A DNA stretch of 64,000 nt from Armillaria gallica. Its lineage: Eukaryota; Basidiomycota; Agaricomycetes; Agaricales; Physalacriaceae. Under the pieces are notes generated by a model that ran no database searches, had not been told where the DNA came from, and saw nothing but the letters and a program-made list of their open reading frames with translations. Location: assembly GCA_037576215.1 (NCBI GenBank), contig JBANDB010000017.1, positions 1,674,001 through 1,738,000 of the forward strand, in the 5' to 3' direction. A program made the translations under genes and the position numbers. Shown piece by piece: positions 1 through 10,448 of the stretch; the stretch's first letter is position 1; every line of letters begins with the position of its first letter.

Positions 1-3000
1 TGTATGGCTGCAGTGTTGTCAATGCTGATGGATGCGCTCTTGATGTTGGACATGTTGCGCAATGGTTCTAAGCATAGTGTTAGTGCCAATCCTTCTCCGT
101 CGTATACCTCGTGCTCCTTTGCTGATCCAACCTTTAACCTCAACGTCTTTACTCTCCGATCTCCCTTGTATATGACGGCTGCAGCTCCTATCCCTCCATC
201 TATGCCTGATCCATCGCCATATGCTCTGACTTCACTGCGGTCCATCCATTCCATTGCCATGGCTTCCTGCATCGTCTCTGCAATTTCCACCTCTACCTTT
301 GTTTTCCAATATGGTGGGAAGCGGACTGCCTTGATGGTCTCAAGAGTCTCTGGCTGCACGTTGAAGTCTCTTGCGAGCTCATGCAGTGGTGACCTATGCC
401 GTTTGACATAACGGTTTGTTGCCCGTCGTATTGGTTTGTATAGAGGGTGTCCTTGTGGTAGACACGCTATGCGTGTAAGGGCCCTGTGTCGGTATACGTC
501 CACCTGGCCCATCATGGGAAGAAGATTGGCGTGGATGTCCAGTATGTCTGCTGCTGTCGTGCGCATTGCTCCCGTGATGAGGATCGCTGCCTTTCTCTGT
601 ATTGAGGCTAGACAGTTCACCGTGCGTATGCTGCTCTTTCCATCTTTTCGCTTCTTTTTTGTTCGTCTCTGTGGGTTCAAAAAGACGTCAGCAGCATATA
701 AGATTCTTGGGATGGCAATAGAGATATATGTGAGTCGCATGCACTCTCTTGAGATTCCTGTTCCCATGCGAGCGAGGTGTCGAAATTGGATTATCCAGTC
801 ATCGCCCTTTTTGATCGCCGCTGTACCTTGCTCTTTCCATCGTAGCCCAGCATCAATGTGGACACCTAAGAACTTTGCGACAGGTTTTGGGTGGATAACA
901 TGCTGGCCTATCTGAATTGCTGCCCCCATAGCCGGTTCGCGTTGTCGTGCTGAGATGTTTGGCCGGGGGGCTGCCTCCCGCGTTTTTGTTGTAAAGTCAA
1001 CAAGTTGGAACTTTTCTACCCCGTATTCGCAGTTGTGGTCTGATGCCCATTCAAGTATACCCCCTGGTCTCTCCATGATGTCCTTGATTTTCTGGTGGGT
1101 GTCTGTAAAGGTTTTTCCCTGTACAAGGAGTGCCTTGTCATCGATAAAGAGGAATCCCTCTTCGCCGGTTTGGAGTCGTCGTAGTGCGCTGGAGTTGTAT
1201 ATGACGTATAGTATCTGTGAAAGTGGGTCTCCTTGGTCGAGCCCGTTAGTGACTGCAAATATGGTAGACTTGAAGTCGTCAAACGTGAGGATGGTCTTGC
1301 GCCCTCCAAGCCTCCGGTGTAACCATTCTGTGTACTGGGCTGGTATACCCATCATCAGCATTTCATGGATAAGCATATCCACGTCAACGCTTGGGAATGC
1401 ACCCTTGACATCGAGAAATAGAACGGATACCACATTACCTTTGCGCCATGCATTTTTGATGGATGATACCATGAGATGGACGGAATCTGTTGTGCATCTT
1501 CCGGGGCGTCCACCAAAGTGTCGGTCAGGGATTATACCTGTGTACTCACACCATGCCACTAGATCTTGGTTAAGGGTAGCATGTAGTCCTCGTCCCCAGC
1601 CATCAGATAGGATGATTGGACGATATGAGTTGGGGTTCTCATAGTCCGATTTCCCAGGTTTGCGTAGTATGATGGTGTTTGTCGCACTTAGTTTGTCCGG
1701 ATATTCCTCTTGTGTGAACGTTGCCCGATAGATAGGTCCTATATGTGGTGCGAGGAGGTCAGCACAGTGCACCAGTACACTGTTTGGGATGGTGCCCGGT
1801 TTGGTAGCCTTGAGCGGTTTCATTCGTTTGAACGCTCGTTCTACTTGCTCATCCGTAAAGAGGCAGAATTCCCAAGCTGGTGGTGGGTATTGGATGTTCC
1901 GTGGTACGGCCAATACAGTTGGTTTAGGTGGGAAGAAGGCCGTTCTGAATACATCACCTTTTTCTGAGTTGTCCTTGATCCTGCGTACTGGGCGCCCGGT
2001 TTGCTTGATTACAAGGTCAGGAACTCTGGCTCGCCCTCCATCTGAGGATGGCTGCGATATGAAACTGCATATTTCCCATATGCTGCTGCTTCCTGCTGCT
2101 TCCAACCATTCCATCCAACATGTCGTTTTGGCTCTGTCCATCGCCGCAGCATACTTGTTGCGTAGCTCATCCTTTTCCTCATGTATGGGGTGGTCTCCGA
2201 ACATCCTGAATCTGTATGCTTTTTTCTGCACATTGCGTAGTCGTTTGCGTAGATCTGTAAGCTCGCCTGTCCACCATCGCTTGATATATGGGCTTGGTTT
2301 GGTCCATGGGACATATAGCTCTATGGTTTCTTGTACCACACGGTCAAGATCTTCTAGCGCTGTGTGCATTTGGTTTTTGGTTGTTATCGTTGATGGCGGT
2401 GGTAGGTTGTTGAGTTTGGATTCAAGCTTGCTGTAGAACTTGTTCCAGTCTACCTTTCGGTAGTTGCGTCGTGGTTCAAAGCTGCTACGTGGAGGGGATA
2501 TGTTGATGGTGGATGTGATAGGGAAGTGGTCTGTTCGTGGTGGTTGAGCAGCGTGGTCGACAGTGCATTGGATGAATGCTGGCAGTAGCTCATCCGAACA
2601 GAAGACATTGTCAACACGGGTATAATTGCCTGTGGAGAATGCTCGCAGTGTTGGTACCAGTGCAGGTAGTGGCATCTTGAGATGGTGTCGTCCTATGATC
2701 TGCAGTAGGTGTCCGGCCCATTCCAAGGCTCGGTCTGTAAAAAGGTGTGAGTTACGGGGTTCATCCCATAGTGGATGATGCGCGTTCCAGTCTCCTGCGC
2801 AGATGAAGCGGTATGGTAGGCCTCGCTCATCTTGCCGTTTGGCTGAGTACTCCCTTAGCATGGCATCAATGATCTTCCATGCCGCTATTGAATTCCCATC
2901 GCTATAGACGTTGACAATAATGATTGTCTCTGCTGGAGCATGTAGGCTCATTGCGACTACATCTTGGGTGTCCAAGGCAATGCTGGACCAAGCGTTAGTA

Positions 3001-3227
3001 GAGAGGGATCGGTTGACGAGGGTTACAGCTCTCGTTAGGTGAGGGTCTCGTTCGTGGTGTGTTGGGTATATTGTTATCCATCCTTGTGTCGCTCTTGATT
3101 TGCCTTGCTTGCTGATGTATGGTTCCTGAATCATGATAATGTCGTCATCTTGGTGTACTTGGTTTATGAGGCACGAGTGAGCGATGAGTGATTTGTTGAC
3201 GTTGAGCTGGTAGAGCTTCAGTTGCAT
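1..3227 (-). CDS. LINE ORF2: APE endonuclease, reverse transcriptase, RNase H (partial)
   Basis: ORF2 would nick target DNA and reverse-transcribe the element RNA. The ATG at 3227 lies 29 bases after the ORF1 stop and opens with MQLKLYQLNVNKSLIAH and an IQEPY motif, typical of APE-type endonucleases. GDWNAHHPLW and a TDHFPI stretch give further catalytic residues. The reverse transcriptase shows SYRPI, FLDVKGAFPS (motif A), NGLDQGDPLSQILY (motif B) and FLFIDD (motif C, an FxDD variant). Near the left edge YGDGSGIDGGIGAA and YDGEGLALTL mark RNase H, followed by SISIDNTAAI. Every stretch I translated was open in one frame (about 1,075 codons), and the frame is unbroken where the window cuts it. 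The ORF is partial only because the window ends. Confidence 0.85.
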   Translation of the reverse strand, partial: MQLKLYQLNVNKSLIAHSCLINQVHQDDDIIMIQEPYISKQGKSRATQGWITIYPTHHERDPHLTRAVTLVNRSLSTNAWSSIALDTQDVVAMSLHAPAETIIIVNVYSDGNSIAAWKIIDAMLREYSAKRQDERGLPYRFICAGDWNAHHPLWDEPRNSHLFTDRALEWAGHLLQIIGRHHLKMPLPALVPTLRAFSTGNYTRVDNVFCSDELLPAFIQCTVDHAAQPPRTDHFPITSTINISPPRSSFEPRRNYRKVDWNKFYSKLESKLNNLPPPSTITTKNQMHTALEDLDRVVQETIELYVPWTKPSPYIKRWWTGELTDLRKRLRNVQKKAYRFRMFGDHPIHEEKDELRNKYAAAMDRAKTTCWMEWLEAAGSSSIWEICSFISQPSSDGGRARVPDLVIKQTGRPVRRIKDNSEKGDVFRTAFFPPKPTVLAVPRNIQYPPPAWEFCLFTDEQVERAFKRMKPLKATKPGTIPNSVLVHCADLLAPHIGPIYRATFTQEEYPDKLSATNTIILRKPGKSDYENPNSYRPIILSDGWGRGLHATLNQDLVAWCEYTGIIPDRHFGGRPGRCTTDSVHLMVSSIKNAWRKGNVVSVLFLDVKGAFPSVDVDMLIHEMLMMGIPAQYTEWLHRRLGGRKTILTFDDFKSTIFAVTNGLDQGDPLSQILYVIYNSSALRRLQTGEEGFLFIDDKALLVQGKTFTDTHQKIKDIMERPGGILEWASDHNCEYGVEKFQLVDFTTKTREAAPRPNISARQREPAMGAAIQIGQHVIHPKPVAKFLGVHIDAGLRWKEQGTAAIKKGDDWIIQFRHLARMGTGISRECMRLTYISIAIPRILYAADVFLNPQRRTKKKRKDGKSSIRTVNCLASIQRKAAILITGAMRTTAADILDIHANLLPMMGQVDVYRHRALTRIACLPQGHPLYKPIRRATNRYVKRHRSPLHELARDFNVQPETLETIKAVRFPPYWKTKVEVEIAETMQEAMAMEWMDRSEVRAYGDGSGIDGGIGAAAVIYKGDRRVKTLRLKVGSAKEHEVYDGEGLALTLCLEPLRNMSNIKSASISIDNTAAI

Positions 3228-3256
3228 CGAGGTAGGGTTATTGTCGGGTGTATCAA

Positions 3257-5122
3257 TCATAGGTCTATGGGCGGGGAGGGTGCAGGTGGTTCAACATTCG
3301 TTCTGTTCTTGTTCTCTGCGTCGAGGATCTGATCCTCCTCTGCTCCTGTCTCTCTGTCTGATGGTGCCGTGCTTGGTGGCTGTTGGCTCCTTGCTAGGTA
3401 CTGGTTTATCGATGGTTGGTGATATTTGTTGGGTCCCATGGGTGTCGTGTTGGAGTTTGTCCTCTTGCCCTTGTTCTGTTTCGTGCTGCCACCATCGCGT
3501 TTGTCCCGAGTCATATGCGGCGAGACCAGGAAACTCCCCAAGGACGACGTTGTAGCGCCGCTTTGGGTGTTTGGTCTGCCCGTACTTTTGCCTATCACCT
3601 TTGAAGGGCGTGCAGTTTCGGCTCGTGTTTGAACATCATAGGTGGCCCATGTAGCGGGGTCCTCAGTCACGAAGTATCTATATTTCGACTCGGGGTGTCG
3701 GCTACGTACAATGTCGGTAGCTCTAATGAAAGAAGGACATGCATTACGGTCAACGGCGCCATGGCCATTGACCTTGCAGTTAACGCAATGGAATTTTTTG
3801 CGGTCAGTGACTTTGCAGTCCCTGGTCGCATGACCACCCGCACATCGCCCGCATTTTGTCGTGTTTGGGCAGTCCTTCGCGTCGTGGTCGCGTGGCAGAA
3901 TGGAGCACTTCACGCACCTTGTGGCATCAGGAAGTTCCTTCCTTGCCTGTAGTTCCTTCCCCTCGATGATCACTCCTGCTTGAATGATTTTGTTTGCTTG
4001 TTCTCGTGAGTCCAGTCCTAGTACAAGATGCGCCTCTCGTTGACCTTCATGGTGGTGTTCGGCAGGTTTGAGGAATCGTATGTTGCGTATGGTACCCGTC
4101 GTTAGCCCACTGCTGTTCTCAATACCACGCCATGTCGCGTTGTTCCTAATGTCGATGGTAGTCGGTGCAAATGGAACGATGACATTGTTGAGCTGTAGAC
4201 TTGCTGCTGTCTCATTGCCCGCTGCTCTCCGTATGTTCTCTAGTGCTCCAGGTGTGCGGAGCCATGTAGCTGCATCGTCCGAGTTGAACGTGTATGCCAC
4301 TCCGCCATTGGCAATTTTGCGAGCTCCAACGACCGTGATGTCATCCGGCACGACATAGAGGATGTCCTCGACACTAGTAGCCATGTTAGCTAGGGCCTCA
4401 TTCATCTCTGAAACGAGGTCCTTCTCCGATTGCTTGTTCATCTTGTTGTGCGTCTCGTCTGCTGTTGGTTTCACAATGACGCGCCGGTTGGCCAGCTTGG
4501 CTCTGGCGACGACGTCGGCATGGCGGGGGTCAGAGAATGGGGATGGGGATGATTTGTTGACGGCGTCTGCATATGTAGAGGGTCGTGATTGTGGTGAGTC
4601 GGGATGTGACGTCGTTTGGGTGTTCGTGGTCTGTAGATCTTCAACAATGGACTGGAGAGTGGCTACGCTTTGCTTCAGCTCCTGTAGCTGTTCATTGATG
4701 GCCTCGCTATTGGTGTTTTGGTTGTCCACTGTGGTCTTCAGCGTGTTTGAGCTTTCCTGCAGGTTCCTGAAATTGTCGTTCATCAAGTTAGCGAGGGCCG
4801 TGGCCTCATGGGCCGCTTTGTAGTCTTCCAGGTCTTTCCATCCTTCTAGCATGTCCACCAGGTTGACTATCGTGCGATGTTGCTTGTTGGTCAACGATTT
4901 CGTTGCTTTTAGCTCGTTTTTGGCCATGTGCCGTAGCACAGTTATGGCATCGTACATGGCACTCACGGATGTCCCGTCTATCTCCAATGACTTTCCGTAG
5001 TCTTTCTTTACTGCGTCAGCAGCCGCCTCCAGCTTGGCCATGTGTGCCCGTTTTGCTTCTGCCATCGTCGCGGTAGGGCTCGCATTTTCTGGGCTGTTGG
5101 GTAGGTCCGGTCCTTCGGACAT
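3257..5122 (-). CDS. LINE ORF1: gag-like RNA-binding protein with zinc knuckles
   Basis: This 621-residue uninterrupted ORF is the first gene of the LINE. It probably coats the element RNA. A likely coiled coil (NLQESSNTLKTTVDNQNT onward, roughly residues 115-165) could allow oligomerisation. Near residues 405-460 three cysteine/histidine knuckles follow each other: CVKC...H...C, CGRCAGGHATRDC and CVNCKVNGHGAVDRNAC. The C-terminal third is polar and low in complexity (KGKRTNSNTTPMGPNKYHQ). The first ATG after the element boundary was chosen as the start. There is no stop or frameshift, so together with ORF2 the copy may be recent. The zinc knuckles are seen in the sequence; the RNA-binding role is known for the family. 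Confidence 0.85.
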   Translation of the reverse strand: MSEGPDLPNSPENASPTATMAEAKRAHMAKLEAAADAVKKDYGKSLEIDGTSVSAMYDAITVLRHMAKNELKATKSLTNKQHRTIVNLVDMLEGWKDLEDYKAAHEATALANLMNDNFRNLQESSNTLKTTVDNQNTNSEAINEQLQELKQSVATLQSIVEDLQTTNTQTTSHPDSPQSRPSTYADAVNKSSPSPFSDPRHADVVARAKLANRRVIVKPTADETHNKMNKQSEKDLVSEMNEALANMATSVEDILYVVPDDITVVGARKIANGGVAYTFNSDDAATWLRTPGALENIRRAAGNETAASLQLNNVIVPFAPTTIDIRNNATWRGIENSSGLTTGTIRNIRFLKPAEHHHEGQREAHLVLGLDSREQANKIIQAGVIIEGKELQARKELPDATRCVKCSILPRDHDAKDCPNTTKCGRCAGGHATRDCKVTDRKKFHCVNCKVNGHGAVDRNACPSFIRATDIVRSRHPESKYRYFVTEDPATWATYDVQTRAETARPSKVIGKSTGRPNTQSGATTSSLGSFLVSPHMTRDKRDGGSTKQNKGKRTNSNTTPMGPNKYHQPSINQYLARSQQPPSTAPSDRETGAEEDQILDAENKNRTNVEPPAPSPPIDL

Positions 5123-5271
5123 TTTGTTGGTATGATTTCTTGATGTTGTAGGTAGTTGTTACAAGAAGTAATTACGCGTATCTATCCTCGTACGCCCTCC
5201 CAATTCCCTTCGAACGGTGTTAGTGGACCGTGGGAAGATTGGGTGTGGTGGCTGTAGCGGATCAAGAGGCG

Positions 5272-5777
5272 TCCCACCCTAGCATCAGAAACGCTAGCCA
5301 GTATGGCGGGGCGAAATACTTGAGCATATAATTTGACGGGATTTGGAACAGTGTGTAGGGGTCGCCAATGAAGCAGACGCCACGGCGAGAGATTGACGCT
5401 CAGTCATATGCAACACTTGCAGGAGGGAGTCGCCGGTATCTGCGTTGAGAACTATGGCGTTTCCCTGAAATGAGACACCTTCATTATTAGTCGACGACAT
5501 CAGACTGTGTAGGGGGTTACATACAATATTACCGCCAGCCAAGAAGCTCAGAAGGAACATCAACGCAAAGCTGGGGATGATCCGAAGATCCAGTCGGTTG
5601 AGTAGTCTAGTCGCAGTTTAGGTTGTATCCTCGCGAAGAATGATAGATGAGATACCTCTTCTCGGCGGCAATATCTACGACATCCTCATCAGGAATCCCT
5701 GCTTAATTATCCTGTTTGGCGGTCGGAGCCACCAAAGACGCATGGGCAGGCGGAGGCAGCAGGTCAGTGGATGTCAT
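5272..5777 (-). pseudogene. MFS transporter copy A, 5' fragment cut by the LINE
   Basis: This is the start of a gene paralogous to copy B: exon 1, exon 2 and part of exon 3, with the same intron sites. Exon 1 begins MTSTDLLPPP at 5777 and reads into an in-frame TAA where copy B has the ETGISDEDIVD segment; the homologous PDEDVVDIAAEKR follows the stop. Exon 3 carries GNAIVLNADTGDSLLQVLHM, then a frameshift before the PSNYMLKYF region. Homology ends after LAFLMLGW, at the LINE 5' end. The copy thus carries at least three lesions: a stop, a frameshift and a truncation. The remainder could lie beyond the left edge on the far side of the LINE. Confidence 0.8.
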
Positions 5778-6171
5778 TATGGGGTGACGGAGCGGGGAAA
5801 ATCTGTCGTTTCAACGCGACGTTGACCTTTATGCCCAGAATTCTTGCTTGTAGCTGTTTGTGTTGACAGTCGTTGGTAATCGCGAATAATGACGGAAATG
5901 ACGCGTGTGGGTCCGTATTGACGACAGAAAGATCGACGGGATGCGTCATAACCTGCCATGACTCGTCTCGAAGTACCGATCAAGTTATTTCTGGATGAAT
6001 TCGGTTGTGCTGGCATGCCGAAAAACTTCGAAAACTCATTACTAACGAGGGGTTACCACTGTTCTCAGGGATGAAAGTCACGATTCGTCGGATTTCCTTT
6101 ATATGAATGAATGCCTACCAGCAACAGACCACGGTACATCCTGAAGCGTACTGCTGTTACGCACATCCCAT

Positions 6172-6775
6172 TAGTGATTTATAGGGCCCGGCCTGAAGCC
6201 CTAAGCCGGGCCAGGCTGAGCCGGGCCAGGCCCTGAAAAGCCGGGCCCTGGGGGAGGGCTTCATGAAGGCTCAGGCTCAGGCTTCATTTTTTCAAAGCCT
6301 GAGCCTGAGGCTTGAGCCCGGGCTTTTCAAGTCTCAAATACCTTGCTTTTCATGCAGATATGTGAGGAAGAGAGTAGGCTGTCTCTCTCTGATCAATACT
6401 CCGGACTTGCCTATGCTTCTATGCATCTTATATCAGCACAATATGAGACGACACCACCATCGTGGCACTTCGAAAGCCAAGCTATTTATGTAACATAGTA
6501 CTCAGAGTCCATCTTTCTGGTCTATATACATGATACATCATGTATTCATTTTATGCAACATCTATGTATGCTAATAACCTTGTCTTCTGCTCATTCTGAT
6601 GCCTAACAAAGCCTTAGTTTGTATCACCTACAAAGCCCTGGCCTGAGCCTGAGCCGGGCCCGAGCCCAAGCAGGCTTGGGCTCAAGGCTCGGGCTTGTGA
6701 TTTCGAAAGCCTGAGCCTGCCCAAGCCGAGCCCAAGCCCTCAAAGCCGGGCCAGGCCGGGCCCTGTAAATCACTA
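6172..6775. mobile_element. Non-autonomous hAT-type element (MITE) with 8-bp target duplication
   Basis: The element is 604 bp. Its ends are inverted repeats starting TAGTGATTTA and continuing with an AGGGCCCGGCCTG core (one mismatch). It is flanked by exact 8-bp direct repeats, catcccat, at 6164-6171 and 6776-6783. An 8-bp target duplication and ends fitting the YARNG hAT rule point to the hAT superfamily. Both subterminal regions are packed with gggcccggc-like and gcctgagcctgag-like motifs in inverted arrangement, so the strand can fold back. There is no transposase frame. The duplicated sister flank (near 10815-10850) lacks the element, which makes it an empty site. Confidence 0.85.
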
Positions 6776-8293
6776 CATCCCATTGAGATCAAAACGAGGC
6801 TAATTCAGACTGGGGAATTTCCTGTCTGAATTCGAACTTAAAGAACTGGTTACTGGACGTCGAGGGATGAAAACAAAGGTATTTGTGTGGCTGTGTTTCG
6901 AATTTGAAACTTCTGCGCTGCGCGGCGGCGCGCCACAAATGTGCTTAATCGGGATGGTTAATTATTTATTTATTTCAGTCGCCTGCGAATCGCGGCAATC
7001 CTCAAGCGCTCTTTGACCTCAATATTCACTTTCACGGCCCGTTTCATGTGGTATGAAAAATTCAAATGTCTTTAGGCTACCAGAGCATGTATTGCGTCGT
7101 GATCTGCTATAGACGGTGATGCTTTGGTGATACTACTTAACTGCCGGGACATCTCGAACGGCGCCCAAAAAAATGTCCGTTTTCTCAGGTTCTCATTCTC
7201 TTAGTAGCTTCTATGGTACGGTAACTGAGTATAATGCTAGATCTTAGCGTCGTGACTTTCATCACATCAATCGCAACTAACAGCAGTCCTGAAGTAGGTG
7301 ATGCGGTGCAATTTCTTCCTCGTCAACCTTCACCTAAATCTAGCGAGATGTTTCCGTCGCTGGCTCAACTGAGACGGTAATAAATCCCGCTTTACCGGTG
7401 GCAGACACTGACAGCTGTGCTGTCGAGGTAACTCATCATAAGCCAGAATGATTCGGTGTCGTCAACGTCAGTGACTCTAACTTATACTGTGATGCTAATG
7501 CAGCTTCCCTCGATGAAATCTTGCCGCAGAAGTCTCTCAGCCCGACTCTCGACGATGGTTGAAAGACATAGGCCGAATCAGACTTCGCTTTCATTGTCAA
7601 GTCTCTCGAAAGCGGCACTGCAGTAGATTTTATCAGTCTCCTAATGCGATGGAAATTGGCACTCTGGAAAATACAGATGATTCATCATGATTGTGGAAGC
7701 AGTGTCATTAACTCGTTAGTACTATTCCTTAAATTTCAGAAGAAGTTCTCCCTTTTGATTCTTGCGCTTTATGTAGTAGCCGATACATTGAGAGCACTTG
7801 ATATCATATCGCCGGACTACATCTTAGCCGACTTGCGGCTCTTCAACGGTGGCAAGACCTGACTGACTCAAAGACAGGGTCCCCATGACTACGCAGTGGT
7901 CACTTTCAGCCAGACGACGATATAGCGTACCAGTAAAGGTAATGCAGAACTTGAAGTCTTGAATATCAGAATCTCAATGACAGATTCTAGCCATTTATGT
8001 CCGCTCGACACACGAGTTACCTCATGGTTTCTCTGAATCTTCTTCGAAGCTTACTGGTATGCCGGAGTAATACGGGCATCTCTTTCCATCAAAGAACCTT
8101 ATGTGTGAGTGAAGACTTTCAGACAGCCTCCTGTTTCAGAATTTAATTGCACACAGCTCGACGCTGGCTCATCAAAGACCTTCTTGTGCTTTAACAAACA
8201 TATCACCCTGTCATCCTGCATCCTTCGACAGGACTAGGGAATATGTGAGCTAGTCCACGTCGAAGGGCCTTCCTAAGGATCTACACGGCGTAA

Positions 8294-8694
8294 TGACAAA
8301 AACTTGACACAGGGTTTTGACCATAAGAAAATGTGTCGAGGACTCCCTCAAATTTGATGGGAAAGTCGACTGATTTTGTCGGAGTCAAAATAACGGGTCA
8401 AAATTTATTTCGCAAATGCACTTAAAATATAACGGTCTGTCTAGCTGCTCAGACGCTCGGCCCCCGGATGAGAATCTTCATTGTGAATGGTAAGATTGGT
8501 GACTGGGTGGTGCCAACTTAAAGAACAGGGACTATACAACCAGTCGGTGCCGGACATGCTTTTTATCAGTCAACAACGTGTCTCGTGGTGCTTGTAGACC
8601 CGCTGAATAGTTGCACCCCAACGAGATGAACCCCGGGAAGAAATCGTGAACCTTGACCTGGGTAATTATAATTTATGATACATGAACGGACATA
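8294..8694. other. Intergenic, downstream of MFS copy B
   Basis: These 400 bases separate the outer end of duplication unit 1 from the stop codon of MFS copy B. I see no exon, RNA gene or repeat here. They presumably hold the 3' untranslated region and terminator of copy B. Confidence 0.4.
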
Positions 8695-10448
8695 CTACAC
8701 GACCCAAGGACACTCCCCGGATGCCAAATATTTGTTCCTCTTACTGTAAACCATCCTCAAGGCCTGTATGATGATCGCTCCAATAAACATCACAGCCGCA
8801 TTAATATAATGTCCTGTCTGGTATCCCGGCGCTCCGCTAGGTCTGTATATGAAGATTCCTGAAACCGATGAGTATGCGCACAAATAAGGAATGATAAATG
8901 ATGCCTTACCAAGGACTTGCCCTACAGTTGCATGTGCAACGGTAATCGAAAGAGCCAATGTCGTCGCATTTGTATCCCTCAAATTTGCAGACAACCAGAC
9001 CATCACTGAGGGAGAACTCATAAACGAGAACATCGTTCCCAAAGAGAGCATCGCATAGCGTGCTTGGAACGCTTCCAGCGGTAGGGTACCTCAAATTGTC
9101 GCTAGCTCAGCCATTTTGGAAGTCGAAGAGATCGGGGCATACCTTGCACTATGAATGTCACTCCTGCCAGAATGAACGATACTCCTATGCATGTTGACCA
9201 CGCTCGATATCTGTCTGCTAGCCACGACATCCCAACGGTGCCGATGAATGTGGCCGCATACGGCGGGACGGTCAAAAGCTGCGCAACCTGGCCCTCGTAT
9301 CCCAGTCCATGGATAATCGTCGGCGCAAACAGTACCATGCTGGATTGTGGTATCGCCAAAATGATGCCCAACGAGTAGTGCAGATACAGCCGCCAGTCTT
9401 TGAGCGTTGACTTTGCCCCGTCCCACGTTATCTTGGCGTATCCACAGACTTCGACGACTCTTGCTTCATGCGGCGGACAGCGAGAGCGCGGTCATCTGGC
9501 GAGAACCATGTCGATGTCTCCGGGAAAGAAGGTAGGAAAAGGTATACGAGGATTGCGAGAAAACAAGACGGCGCGCCTTCAATCAGAAACAGCCATCGCC
9601 AACCTTCAAGACCACGAGCACCGTTTAGATGACCTACCCCGTATGCAATGCATCCACCGAATGCGGTCCCAAGAGGCGCTGATGCCACTATTAGCGACAT
9701 ACGAAGGGTCCTTTCCTGAAGTCGATACCAGCTGGAGCGAAGTAATCAGTAAGAGCGACCGACGGAGAAGGACAACTGTACAATGTGAAGAAGTAGATCA
9801 TTCCAGGAACGAGACCTGGCGTGAGGTTGAGCAACATACTCCAAGTGAGACTGAAGACGTACCTGCTTCGAACGCACCCAGTAGGAGACGCAAAACGAGT
9901 ACGGTGATGTAGTTCTGGGACGCTGCCATAATCATCGGGGTTGCTCCCCACCCTAGCATCAGAAATGCTAGCCAGTATGGTGGGGAGAAGTACTTGAGCA
10001 TATAATTTGACGGGATTTGGAACAGCATGCCGGTCGCAAATATCACGGAGGCCACGGCGAGAAACTGGCCCTCAGTCATATGCAACACTTGAACGAAAGA
10101 GTCACCGGTATCTGCGTTGAGGACTATAACGTTTCCCTGGCAAGAGATACCTCCATTAGTTGATGATACGAGGAACGTGTAGACGGGTACGTACAATGTT
10201 TGCAGCTGCCAAGTATCCCAGAAGGAACATCAACGCGAAACTAGGAATGATTCGAAGATCGAGCCGTCTAAGCAGTCTAAGTCGTGGGTTACGCCGTATT
10301 CATGCAAGAATAATACAAGGGATACATACCTCTTCTCAGCGGCAATATCTACGATGTCCTCATCAGAAATTCCTGTTTCAGTATCCTGTTTGGCCAGAGT
10401 GTCCAAAGAATCAGGGATGGTCGGAGGCGGCAGGCTAGTGGATGCCAT
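8695..10448 (-). pseudogene. MFS transporter copy B (ACS/Dal5-like), single frameshift
   Basis: A 12-TM major facilitator gene with seven exons matching copy C intron for intron. The ATG at 10448 gives MASTSLPPPTIPDSL. Exon 2 carries LLRRLDLRIIPSFALM, exon 3 GNVIVLNADTGDSFVQVLHM and PSNYMLKYFSPPYWL, exon 5 GARGLEGWRWLFLIEGAP, and the last exon ends KYLASGECPWVV. The layout is that of the anion:cation symporter family (allantoate, nicotinate and related permeases). Near 9441-9446 one G is missing compared with copies C and E (GTGGATAC instead of GTGGGATAC), so the frame hits a TAA a few codons later. Everything downstream is still conserved in the shifted frame. That makes this a very young pseudogene or a base-calling error. 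Confidence 0.8.

Larger units (their letters stand above)
1..5271 (-). mobile_element. Non-LTR retrotransposon (Tad/I-like LINE), 3' end beyond window
   Basis: Read on the minus strand this is a leader of about 150 bp, ORF1 with zinc knuckles, a 29-base gap, then ORF2 with endonuclease, reverse transcriptase and RNase H. That order (APE endonuclease, RT, RNase H, with a gag-like ORF1) is the Tad/I-group arrangement; the family call is inference. The right boundary is set near 5271 because from there on the DNA matches MFS copy B and the match stops abruptly. The element therefore appears inserted in MFS copy A with its 5' end to the right. The 3' end, tail and target-site duplication lie outside the window, so insertion versus rearrangement cannot be proved. 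Confidence 0.85.
5272..8293. repeat. Tandem duplication, unit 1 (MFS copy A plus upstream flank)
   Basis: The MFS 5' exons and about 2.5 kb of their upstream DNA match the unit at about 9940-12232 in the same orientation. The most similar stretch is 7436-7862, which pairs with 11356-11800 with few changes. Similarity fades near 8290, shortly after a shared gagctagtccacgtcgaa motif. Unit 1 is longer because it holds the 604-bp transposable element at 6172-6775 and small indels. I see no coding exon in the flank: the open frames around 7644-7862 and 11585-11800 are matching DNA without codon-like conservation or start context. Confidence 0.8.

Noticed and set aside
4..2436. Long plus-strand open frames (for example 955-1644 and 1789-2436)
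   Set aside because: They lie opposite LINE ORF2, whose minus-strand reading carries all the endonuclease, RT and RNase H motifs. They are antisense by-products.
7644..7862. 72-codon frame conserved with 11585-11800
   Set aside because: Conservation is at the DNA level within the duplicated flank and includes a frame-length indel of a single codon. There is no promoter, splice or homology support for a peptide.
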